Part shown: positions 43,040 to 49,711 of the stretch, one piece after another | Layout of the letters: every line of letters starts with the position of its first letter | Position numbering within the stretch: the first letter of the stretch is position 1 | From: Treponema sp. | GTDB taxonomy: Bacteria; Spirochaetota; Spirochaetia; Treponematales; Treponemataceae | Length of the DNA: 64,000 bases | Assembly (NCBI GenBank): GCA_022510905.1 | Contig: JAFLSN010000007.1 | Location: 1 to 64,000 of the forward strand | Reading direction: 5' to 3' | Notes under the pieces: generated by a model | The model's input: the letters and a program-made list of their open reading frames with translations, nothing else | The model's database searches: none | Told to the model about the DNA's origin: nothing | Translations under genes and position numbers: made by a program

Positions 43040-43174
43040 TCGTGTTTTTGTGGACGCGGTGCAGACAACAACAGCGGTTCCGCAGAAAACAACAGAACCG
43101 CCATGCATAAAACCGCCCGATGCGGAGTGCGTGTGCAACCATGCACGGCACACCCCGCAGTGTTTTTTACAAGC

Positions 43175-44083
43175 TTACTCTTCAACAACCTCAACAGTTT
43201 CAGCTGCATCTTCGATGACTAGGGCAGCCGCAGTTTCGGGAACCACCACTCCGTTGTATACAGCCTGAATTTCATCGGCGCTGAGTGCGCGTTTTACCAA
43301 GAGGATTTCGTCCATGGCACCCTTGAAGAGAGGATCGGGCCAGTTAGAGCAACCAATGTACAGACCGTTGGGGTTTGCGGCAATATTCGCCACTTTGCCA
43401 GAGGTCTTCATGTCTTTGGCCTTGGCACCATCTATGTAGAGCGTAACTGTGCCGTTTTCGTCAAGCGTGGCAGCAATGTGAGTCCACTTGTTCACAGCGG
43501 GAGCGGCAACGAACATGCGCTCGGGCTGCAAGGTCAGTGAAAGCTGGCCGTTGGTGGCATCGAGACCGATAAAAATGTCCTCGCCGTCTTTTGTGTTGCC
43601 AAAGTCGAACACACGTGACCAACCGCGCCACTCGGTGGGTTTGACCCAGGCGGCAACGGTAAAGCCTTCGCCGTCAAGAACATCGCCTTCGAGGGTGATA
43701 AACTCGTCCTCGCCGTTAAAGTCGAGAGCCTGTCCGTTGTGGCCTTCCACAAGCACAGAACCGTCAATAGCGCCGGTGTACACGTTGATTTCGTTGCCGG
43801 AATGGTCAACTACTTCGTTGTCCACAATTTCTTCGTCAAAGGTGTAATAGCCAACGACTTCCTCGGAGTTGATAACAAATGGTGCTTTGCTGGTGGAAGA
43901 GCTCTTTTCCTTGCCCTTTTTAGCTTTGGGAGCTTTTTCTTTTTTGGCTTTGGGGGCCTTTTCCTTTTTAGCGCTAGAAACGAGTGAATCGTTTACGGAT
44001 TTTGCGGAAGTGCTTTTTTCAGCATACGCAACCGAGCCGAGTGCGAAGGCACATGCCGCCGCAACAAGCAAAAGTTTTTTCAT
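43175..44083 (-). CDS. Exported LamG/concanavalin-like domain protein
   Basis: Encodes 302 residues. Signal peptide 1-21 (ending AYA). A Lys-rich linker with repeated KAPKAKK spans about 35-62, then a LamG jelly-roll domain at 75-275: VGYYTFDEEIVDNEVVDHSG, NGQALDFNGEDEFITL, FTVAAWVKPTEWRGWSRVFD, NKWTHIAATLDENGTVTLYI, and MDEILLVKRALSADEIQAVY. The C-terminus is acidic (VEVVEE). LamG_3 domains bind carbohydrates or proteins; here probably periplasmic or surface. AGGAG precedes the start; the gene lies immediately downstream of the porin operon. Confidence 0.8.
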   Translation of the reverse strand: MKKLLLVAAACAFALGSVAYAEKSTSAKSVNDSLVSSAKKEKAPKAKKEKAPKAKKGKEKSSSTSKAPFVINSEEVVGYYTFDEEIVDNEVVDHSGNEINVYTGAIDGSVLVEGHNGQALDFNGEDEFITLEGDVLDGEGFTVAAWVKPTEWRGWSRVFDFGNTKDGEDIFIGLDATNGQLSLTLQPERMFVAAPAVNKWTHIAATLDENGTVTLYIDGAKAKDMKTSGKVANIAANPNGLYIGCSNWPDPLFKGAMDEILLVKRALSADEIQAVYNGVVVPETAAALVIEDAAETVEVVEE

Positions 44084-44168
44084 ACTTTACTCCTTATATA
44101 CAAAACCCGATAAAACCACCGGGCTTTGAATAATGTTTACAGGTCGTGCAAGACGGCGACCAGACTGC

Positions 44169-44194
44169 GGGCCGCCCCTGCGCAGGGGCAGCCC
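44169..44194 (-). terminator. Hairpin after the porin operon
   Basis: GGGCTGCCCC and GGGGCGGCCC with a TGCGCA centre, eight bases after the porin stop on the minus strand; no T-run. A terminator or stabilising stem. Confidence 0.5.
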
Positions 44195-44202
44195 AAACAG
44201 GG

Positions 44203-45564
44203 TTAGAACCAGAAGCGTAACCCCACAGGAACGCGGTAGTTAAAGCCCCACGTGGTATTGCGCGCCTCAAAGTGCGTGTACTGCAATTCTATGCCGAGCG
44301 AGAACAGACCGTTGCCAAAGTTCTTTTGGAAGTAGGGGTACAGGTATACTTCAAAGTAGCGTCCCGGAGCACCACCTTTAGGAAGCGGTGCCGCCTTCAT
44401 CCAGTCAGTGGTCAAGGCAATATCATCATGATAATCACCTTTTACCCTAGCATCGTTGTTAAGCGTGGAGCCTTTAGCATCCTGTGCATAGATAAAGTTC
44501 GCGTTCAAACCGATAAGGTAGGGTGTACCAGAAATTGCACGAGTACCGCCTATCGCCAATACATTATACACAAGTTTTTCATTTGCGGCAATATAGTGAT
44601 CATCTGCATAGAAAAAACGATCCTCAACATTAATCACCATCTGCGGAATGCTGGTAATCTGACCCGAAACGCCCACATGGTGCGCCGTCACAAACTTTTC
44701 AACCACATTTTTAACGGCATCCTTGTCGCGATAGCGGAAGTCGTAGGTGGCGTTCAGCTTTACGCCCGGAATGAGCGAAGGCATGTCTGCCTGCAAGTAG
44801 GCTTCGCCAAAGTAGTTTTTGGTAAAGTCATCGACACCCTTTTTATCATTTAAACCATCATAGTATGTGCCTGGCCGCCATCCACCGTACAGGGTGATGT
44901 TCGGACCCGCCAGCTTGTAGCTTGCCGCCAGCTTGAACTTCTTGTACAAGTTTTTCCACAGGTTGGCATTGCGGTAGTCAATGTCGTTGTCAGCACCCGG
45001 CAGAATCGGGAGCCCTGCAAAAAAGCGGAGGCCCGGAATCACCGAGGGGATAAGCTCCACTGCGGTAAGATGCTGGCCGTTGCCACGCTCCGCGAAGGGG
45101 CGAATATTCGGTGCCCCCATTGCATAACCGTTCACAACAAAACCTGCGTAAAACTCATCGTACTTGCCCGCGTGCACAATCAGCTGGTCGTTAATCAACC
45201 CCACACGTATGTTGCCCTGAAAAAAGTACGATACAGGATAGTCTGTTTTATAATCGCGCCAATAAGACGAGTCGCGCCAATTATCATACCAAGGCTCCAG
45301 CGAGGCATTCAAACGTATACCCGTCCGAAACTCAAAGTGAGGGGCGTCTACAAACAAATTTACCACCGTACTACCATTATAAAACGAGCCAAACTCGGCG
45401 GCGGGGTTCGAATATTCAACAGCGTTGTCACCTTTTTGTTCAATGATCTGGCTCACGCCAAAATTGGTGTAGTCCATGTAGCCGTGCAAGCTTACCTGCT
45501 GGGCATACACCGCTGTTCCTATAACTAAAGCTACAGCGCCAATAAATATCTTGTTTAATTTCAT
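44203..45564 (-). CDS. Outer-membrane beta-barrel protein (porin-like), paralogue 1
   Basis: Encodes 453 residues. The chosen start MKLNKIFIGAVALVIGTAVY follows AAAGGAG. The signal peptide ends VYAQ. The mature protein alternates hydrophobic and polar residues throughout and ends VPVGLRFWF with a C-terminal Phe, typical of outer-membrane barrels. It is clearly homologous to the product at 46275-47711: both have SLHGYMDYTNFG or SLHGKVDYTNFG, NPAAEFG/DPAAEFG, YFFQGNIR/FYQGNIRAAF, the LPILPG, LWKNLYKKFKLAASYKL and GGWRPGTYY/FTKNYFGEAY segments. Probably a substrate channel; a duplicated pair differing in loops suggests diversification. Confidence 0.82.
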   Translation of the reverse strand: MKLNKIFIGAVALVIGTAVYAQQVSLHGYMDYTNFGVSQIIEQKGDNAVEYSNPAAEFGSFYNGSTVVNLFVDAPHFEFRTGIRLNASLEPWYDNWRDSSYWRDYKTDYPVSYFFQGNIRVGLINDQLIVHAGKYDEFYAGFVVNGYAMGAPNIRPFAERGNGQHLTAVELIPSVIPGLRFFAGLPILPGADNDIDYRNANLWKNLYKKFKLAASYKLAGPNITLYGGWRPGTYYDGLNDKKGVDDFTKNYFGEAYLQADMPSLIPGVKLNATYDFRYRDKDAVKNVVEKFVTAHHVGVSGQITSIPQMVINVEDRFFYADDHYIAANEKLVYNVLAIGGTRAISGTPYLIGLNANFIYAQDAKGSTLNNDARVKGDYHDDIALTTDWMKAAPLPKGGAPGRYFEVYLYPYFQKNFGNGLFSLGIELQYTHFEARNTTWGFNYRVPVGLRFWF

Positions 45565-45577
45565 CCTGTACGCTCCT

Positions 45578-46252
45578 TTAGTTAGTGGCCATAAGATAGT
45601 TCTCCACCTTTGGATCATCTATCTCTGTATCAGCAAAAATCGCAATGATGATTTTTGTTGCTGTTTTTTTAACAGCAACAACTGTGACTTCATCGGTATA
45701 GTCATAGTCCTTTGACTCTCCAGTAGGATAACTATGAGTTATTTCATCAGCATAGCCTTCTAGCGACTGCGGCACCCAATCATCAATCCTTTGGTAATAG
45801 GCAGTTTTATCCTTAAGGCTGTCAGGCGTAGATGAGACTGCAACCCAAAACTGGTTCCAAACATCAGCGCCTTTTTGTGTCTGCTTAAATTCATACAATA
45901 CAATGAATTCACCTTCTCCATCAAGACGGCACGCCGCACCTTCAGCAACGCTGTCCCACGTAGTAGATGCCAGCGTTTTATCAACATCCTCCTCGTCAGT
46001 AAGGTTGCCACTATTTATATCCATTTTTGCAGTTTTATTTACAACAAGCTCCGGTTTGGTACCACTACAAAACCCATCCAGCCCTAAAAACACATAATAT
46101 TTGTCATTAGTACTACCACTACCACTAGCCACATGCACGGCGGTAGGAGCACCGACCGCCCCAAACTTATCCCGTATCTCTAGGTCACAGCTTGCCAAAG
46201 CAAACAGCGCAAGCGCAGCAATGGCAGAGCATAAAAGTTTTAGTTTTTTCAT
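45578..46252 (-). CDS. Lipoprotein encoded between two porin-like genes
   Basis: Encodes 224 residues. The start MKKLKLLCSAIAALALFALA follows AGGAGGGC; lipobox LASC at Cys22. The mature chain is acidic and beta-rich with SGSGSTNDKYYVFLGLDGF near its start and TTWDSVAEGAACRLDGEGEF in the middle. No known domain recognised. The 13-bp gap to the next gene and 22-bp gap from the previous one make it part of the operon, and its position suggests it may partner the barrels at the outer membrane (inference). Confidence 0.72.
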   Translation of the reverse strand: MKKLKLLCSAIAALALFALASCDLEIRDKFGAVGAPTAVHVASGSGSTNDKYYVFLGLDGFCSGTKPELVVNKTAKMDINSGNLTDEEDVDKTLASTTWDSVAEGAACRLDGEGEFIVLYEFKQTQKGADVWNQFWVAVSSTPDSLKDKTAYYQRIDDWVPQSLEGYADEITHSYPTGESKDYDYTDEVTVVAVKKTATKIIIAIFADTEIDDPKVENYLMATN

Positions 46253-46274
46253 CACTCTTGCCCTCCTGTAACCA

Positions 46275-47711
46275 TTAGAACCAGAAGCAGAAGCCAACCG
46301 GCACACGGTAGTTAAATGATGAATAGGTTTCGCCACCAGTCTTAACCTGTGCAAACTGCAACTCGACACCTAGGCGGATAAAGCCATTGCTCAAGTTGTA
46401 CTGCACAAACGGGTTCAGGTATTCAGAGTGGTAGTTGCCGCTATCACCATTAGGAATCCTTGTAAAGTTGTCGCTGATGGCCATTTTGTTGTAGCCCACG
46501 GCAATGTCGTCAAAACTGTCGCTAATCACTTTGCCATATTTGCCGCTTCCATCTTTACTAAACGCAGTAGAGCGGGCATCGGCCGCGAGGGTATTCACAA
46601 ACACAAGACCCAACTCCCAAGGCCCATCACCAAACTTGTAGCCGGCACGTGCGCCAATGCGGTTGTAGATAAGCTTTTCGTCATCGAAGATGTAGTCATC
46701 ATCAGCATAGAAAAAGCGGTCTTCAATAGCGAGCGAAAGGTTTTCCACTTGCAAAAGATCGCTTCCAAGGTTTGCGCTCACGCCCACCATGTGCGCGGTA
46801 GTAAAATGCTCCTTTGTGCCGCTTGTTACAGTGGTGTACTTGCCATCGCGGTAGCGGAAGTCGTAAGTGGCATTGAGGTCAAAGCCCGGCACCAGAGAAA
46901 AGAAGTTGCCCTGGATATAGGCTTCGCCAAAGAAGCTTTTGGTAAAGTCGTTATAGTTACCGTCTTCATCTTTGCTAAGTTTGTGGTAAGCCTCTACACC
47001 ACTGTAGTATGTGCCCGGGCGCCATCCTGCGTTAAGGATGATGTCGGTATCTTCAATCGGAAGCTTGTATTGAGCCACCAACTTGAACTTTTTGTAGAGG
47101 TTTTTCCAGTGGTTGGCACCGATGTTGGTGTTCACATCGTTTCCATGACCCGGGAGGATTGGCAGGGCCGCCATGAACTTAAAGCCTTTGAGCGCGTATG
47201 GCGCAATCTCAAGCGCGGTAATGTGCTGGCCCACGCTGTGGCTCGCAAGGTCGTGAATCTGCTGGCCGCCAAGCACGTAGCCTTCTGAAATGTAGCCCGC
47301 GTTCCAGTCTTCAAATTTACCTGTATAGATAAAGAACTGCTCGTTAAAGAAGGCCGCGCGGATGTTGCCCTGGTAGAAAATAGTCTGTACATAGGCAAGT
47401 CCTTGATCGTCAGAAACGTAATAGTCGCCAGTCTGCCACAAAGAAGAGTTGAGGCGGAGGCCAAAGTTAAACAGAAAGTTTGCGGCCGTAACCCGCAGGT
47501 CAACGGTGGTTTCGCCATTACCGGCATTGCCAAATTCTGCGGCTGGGTCTGTGTGATCCCAGTCATCGCCATTGCCAAAATTGTCAAGACGCTGCCCAAG
47601 ACCAAAGTTGGTGTAGTCCACTTTGCCATGCAGGGAGGCGGTCTGGGCACCCGCCACCGACGCGCAGGCAACAAACGCCGCGCCAAGAACCAATGTACGT
47701 AATTTGTTCAT
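46275..47711 (-). CDS. Outer-membrane beta-barrel protein (porin-like), paralogue 2
   Basis: Encodes 478 residues. Signal peptide 1-22 (ending VAGAQ). The barrel is the same family as the product at 44203-45564 and ends VPVGFCFWF. Its most variable stretches, relative to the paralogue, are around residues 35-55, 215-240 and 370-410, as expected for exposed loops. AAAGGAG precedes the start. It follows the tiny lipopeptide gene by 24 bp and precedes the lipoprotein by 22 bp. Confidence 0.82.
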   Translation of the reverse strand: MNKLRTLVLGAAFVACASVAGAQTASLHGKVDYTNFGLGQRLDNFGNGDDWDHTDPAAEFGNAGNGETTVDLRVTAANFLFNFGLRLNSSLWQTGDYYVSDDQGLAYVQTIFYQGNIRAAFFNEQFFIYTGKFEDWNAGYISEGYVLGGQQIHDLASHSVGQHITALEIAPYALKGFKFMAALPILPGHGNDVNTNIGANHWKNLYKKFKLVAQYKLPIEDTDIILNAGWRPGTYYSGVEAYHKLSKDEDGNYNDFTKSFFGEAYIQGNFFSLVPGFDLNATYDFRYRDGKYTTVTSGTKEHFTTAHMVGVSANLGSDLLQVENLSLAIEDRFFYADDDYIFDDEKLIYNRIGARAGYKFGDGPWELGLVFVNTLAADARSTAFSKDGSGKYGKVISDSFDDIAVGYNKMAISDNFTRIPNGDSGNYHSEYLNPFVQYNLSNGFIRLGVELQFAQVKTGGETYSSFNYRVPVGFCFWF

Positions 47712-47735
47712 AGTTTGTTATCTCCTTTGTGCAAT

Positions 47736-47834
47736 TTAGTTGCTTAATTTACCTAGATTCAAATCACCGCAGCTCATTGTGGCTGAGGCAAGTGCTACAG
47801 CCGCAAGTCCTACCATGAATTTTGTTTTCTTCAT
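47736..47834 (-). CDS. 32-residue lipoprotein (lipopeptide)
   Basis: MKKTKFMVGLAAVALASATM then SCGDLNLGKLSN. It has GGAGG eight bases before the ATG, a normal signal peptide and a lipobox ATMSC at Cys22, but the mature peptide would be only 11 residues. It is the first gene of the porin operon, between its promoter and the first barrel gene. The signal peptide is close in style to that of the lipoprotein at 45578. It could be a translated leader, a remnant of a longer lipoprotein, or a small lipopeptide; processing by signal peptidase II is likely if it is made. Confidence 0.65.
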   Translation of the reverse strand: MKKTKFMVGLAAVALASATMSCGDLNLGKLSN

Positions 47835-48068
47835 GTTTAATCCTCCATTTTTTGCAGGCTCCTGCCAATTTGACCGGAGCCAGTTCCTTATTTTGGTTTT
47901 ATGTTTACACACCCGCAGGGAGTGCAAGCCAACTGGGGATTGGGGCCGCGCTCGGTTACATTCGTGTGCGGCCTGTTTTAAGGTTTAATCCAGCGCCCAC
48001 GGGCTACCGGGTGCGCTGGCGGTCTATATCAACCTTTTTTGGTCAATATCAGATTTTCCAGCATTTTT

Positions 48069-48097
48069 ATGCTAACCCGACAGTGCGCAGCTGTCAA
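48069..48097 (-). promoter_or_regulatory. Porin operon promoter
   Basis: On the minus strand TTGACA-17-TAGCAT, near consensus. The transcript would start near 48062, giving a leader of about 228 nt before the 32-residue gene. The leader contains the stem CCAGCG/CGCTGG around 47990-48020. Confidence 0.75.
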
Positions 48098-48199
48098 GAA
48101 AAATTCTGAAAAAACTGATTTTTAACAAAAAATATTGATACAAACAACACACCCAAAAAAGTCCAGACATACACCATTACATTTCGGCAGAAAAAACAG

Positions 48200-48227
48200 T
48201 TGACTTTTGCAGGGAATGTGGTATAGT
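48200..48227 (+). promoter_or_regulatory. Promoter of antisense RNA 1
   Basis: TTGACT and TATAGT are spaced 16 bp. The same promoter, differing by about one base, recurs 397 bp downstream for the second RNA. Confidence 0.8.
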
Positions 48228-48233
48228 TTGGAA

Positions 48234-48335
48234 GAAAGGCGCACCCGCTCCAATGCGGATTGCCCCACGAGTTTTTATGCCCGATTACTCGGACACAAGC
48301 CCACCATGGGTCAAGACAGGGTGGGCTTTTTTTTT
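48234..48335 (+). ncRNA. Type I antitoxin RNA 1 (convergent to peptide 1)
   Basis: An RNA of about 100 nt is expected between the promoter at 48200-48227 and the terminator. Stem 1 is CCGC-TCCAAT-GCGG. Stem 2 is TGCCCGA-TTAC-TCGGACA (48278-48295). The terminator stem is AGCCCACC (48298-48305) with GGTGGGCT (48320-48327) and nine T. The T-run ends two bases before the stop codon of peptide 1 on the other strand, so a peptide mRNA that reads through would be complementary to the whole RNA. No open frame or ribosome site is present in the RNA. Assignment rests on architecture and conservation with the second copy. Confidence 0.75.
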
Positions 48336-48337
48336 AT

Positions 48338-48433
48338 CTACTTGTTTTTCGCGTCTTTGCGGAGGTAACTAAGTAGTTCAAGAATCAGAATGGCAATGTC
48401 AATCGCCAACGAAGCAGCTTCGTAAATCGTCAT
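48338..48433 (-). CDS. Small hydrophobic peptide, holin-like type I toxin family (copy 1)
   Basis: Encodes 31 residues: MTIYEAASLAIDIAILILEL then LSYLRKDAKNK. GGGAGG lies eight bases before the ATG, which fixes this short start against the longer open frame upstream. One membrane helix spans residues 7-23 and a basic tail follows. The M-(S/T)-(V/I/L)-Y-E-A opening, the helix and the Lys-rich end match the small 'putative holin-like toxins' (TxpA/BsrG-type) known mainly from Firmicutes, whose over-production damages the membrane. Its own promoter is TTGCGG-17-TATGCT (48552-48524). A convergent RNA gene covers its 3' untranslated region. Confidence 0.75.
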   Translation of the reverse strand: MTIYEAASLAIDIAILILELLSYLRKDAKNK

Positions 48434-48523
48434 CTTCTCAGCCTCCCTTGTCAAAGTAATCCCGGGCCGTTTTCGGCGCGGGTATGAGTTCGGGGGCATG
48501 CCGCCTGTCACGGGTGCTCCGCC

Positions 48524-48552
48524 AGCATACCATACATCCGAAAAGACCGCAA
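48524..48552 (-). promoter_or_regulatory. Promoter of peptide 1
   Basis: Minus strand: TTGCGG, 17 bp (TCTTTTCGGATGTATGG), TATGCT. The transcript would carry about 84 nt before the ATG, beginning with GGCGGAGCACCCGTGAC, a segment also conserved in copy 2. Confidence 0.7.
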
Positions 48553-48596
48553 GGGGCATGGAACGATTACATGGGGCGGCGGACGCAGACATGGTG

Positions 48597-48624
48597 TTGA
48601 CTTTTGCGGGGAATGTGGTATAGT
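48597..48624 (+). promoter_or_regulatory. Promoter of antisense RNA 2
   Basis: TTGACT and TATAGT spaced 16 bp, matching the first copy. Confidence 0.8.
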
Positions 48625-48630
48625 TTGGAG

Positions 48631-48736
48631 GAAAGGCGCACCCGCTCCAATGCGGATTGCCCCACCGATTATGTTTTATGCTTGATTACTCAAGCATAAG
48701 CCCGCTCAGTGTGCTAGACTGGACGGGCTATTTTTT
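48631..48736 (+). ncRNA. Type I antitoxin RNA 2 (convergent to peptide 2)
   Basis: About 105 nt, homologous to RNA 1 over its first 45 bases. Stem 1, CCGC-TCCAAT-GCGG, is identical. Stem 2 is TGCTTGA-TTAC-TCAAGCA (48679-48696); against copy 1 the paired bases change together (CCGA/TCGG becomes TTGA/TCAA) while the loop stays TTAC. The terminator AGCCCGCTCAGT pairs with ACTGGACGGGCT (48699-48729), followed by ATTTTTT. The T-run overlaps the stop codon of peptide 2. The covariation is direct evidence of a selected RNA structure. Confidence 0.78.
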
Positions 48737-48836
48737 ACTCTTCATCCTTTTTCCGTCTATGGAGAAGGCGCAGAATAATGTCGATGACCAGCTTGACGGC
48801 GGCGAGTGCCACCATCAGCGTCTCATACAGACTCAT
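48735..48836 (-). CDS. Small hydrophobic peptide, holin-like type I toxin family (copy 2)
   Basis: Encodes 33 residues: MSLYETLMVALAAVKLVIDI then ILRLLHRRKKDEE. AAGGAGG lies eight bases before the ATG. It has a single helix and a strongly basic tail. Only the MxxYE start, helix and charged end are shared with copy 1, while the promoters and 5' leaders are nearly the same, as expected for paralogous toxins under selection to be distinct from each other's antitoxin. Its promoter, TTGCAG-17-TATACT (48947-48919), is the better of the two. Confidence 0.75.
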   Translation of the reverse strand: MSLYETLMVALAAVKLVIDIILRLLHRRKKDEE

Positions 48837-48918
48837 AGCTGCCTCCTTGTCTGCGGTAATCCAGCCTTGCGGCCGGTCGAGTTCAGAGGCAATCCGCCCC
48901 AGTCACGGGTGCTCCGCC

Positions 48919-48947
48919 AGTATACCATACATCTGAAAAGACTGCAA
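48919..48947 (-). promoter_or_regulatory. Promoter of peptide 2
   Basis: Minus strand: TTGCAG, 17 bp (TCTTTTCAGATGTATGG), TATACT; leader about 76 nt. The spacer differs from copy 1 by one base. Confidence 0.75.
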
Positions 48948-48952
48948 GGAGC

Positions 48953-48982
48953 ATGGTGTGCACCCTTTCCGCATGAATCAAC
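48953..48982 (-). repeat. Dispersed TTGATTCATGCGG repeat end beside the toxin module
   Basis: On the minus strand TTGATTCATGCGGAAAGGGT then GCACACCATG, the left end of the family, directly upstream of the peptide 2 promoter. It marks the right edge of the duplicated module. Confidence 0.65.
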
Positions 48983-49711
48983 GTTGCGCATTGCAAGCCG
49001 CCGTACAGCGCGAGTTCCGCCCCCATTTAACATGTATGCCGTTCCTGCACAGTACGTGCGGCGTTCCGTTACACGCATTGTTGGCGTTTTGTCAATCGTG
49101 ATGTTTCGGGAGTGCGCATGTGCTGTTACGGACCCATGTATAGCACCGGGATTGCTTTGCTACCGTTTTGAACAGATTGTTTCCTGCTTGAGCTGCCCGA
49201 CGCGGAGACGGGCAGCACCATGCCAGGCCCCCGCCGCAGACGTAAGCCCTCTTGCCTGTGGTTGTAACGCCACCGCTTGAAAGTTTGTTGCGAGTTAGTA
49301 CACCTTCAAGTGCAGCACAAATGCGATAGGTTCACCACCGGTGTGTGTGCAGACTTGCCAGTGCCAGATGCAGCAAAACTCAGCGCCCCCGTCTCGTGAC
49401 CAAGCAGGACTTGTCAAACTCATACTCGCCGATTTTCTGCACAGCTTTGCGGATGCTCTCGCTTGAGGCCTGCCATGCGCAGGAGGCCGTGGCAGCGGCT
49501 GGCGGTGTTGTCCTTCACAGCACAGATGTCAGCCGCCTGTATCACCGCAAGGTCGTTCTCGGAACATAAAAAAATCTTGTTCCTCTTTTGTGTCGTAAGT
49601 CTTTGCCTGTCACTACTTAAACCTGTTCCGGATGATTTGGCCAGTCAAGAGCCAATTGTATTTCCGCATAAGATAATGAAGAAATAAAGTTGACATGCCG
49701 ATAAACAAGAT
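48983..49711. other. Non-coding stretch with hairpin and gene relic
   Basis: The hairpin GCTGCCCG-ACGCGGAGA-CGGGCAGC lies near 49191-49217. The possible HAD relic at 49380-49563 is listed separately. Other frames carry no support. TTGACA near 49689 may be the -35 of the vWA gene. Confidence 0.4.
49380..49563 (-). pseudogene. Possible HAD-family phosphatase C-terminal relic
   Basis: On the minus strand one frame reads SENDLAVIQAADICAVKD, which recalls motif IV of Cof-type HAD phosphatases (GDSENDLPMIQAAD). A shift of frame then gives ASSESIRKAVQKIGEYEFDK and a stop. The N-terminal catalytic DxD part is absent. A short, frameshifted remnant at best; a chance match cannot be excluded. Confidence 0.25.

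Noticed and set aside
45405..45420. GTTCGAAT sequence resembling a tRNA T-loop
   Set aside because: It lies inside the porin-like coding region and no cloverleaf could be built around it.
48338..48592. An 84-residue reading of peptide 1 starting far upstream
   Set aside because: It would begin upstream of the peptide promoter, and GGGAGG lies correctly spaced before the internal ATG, giving the family-length 31-residue peptide.
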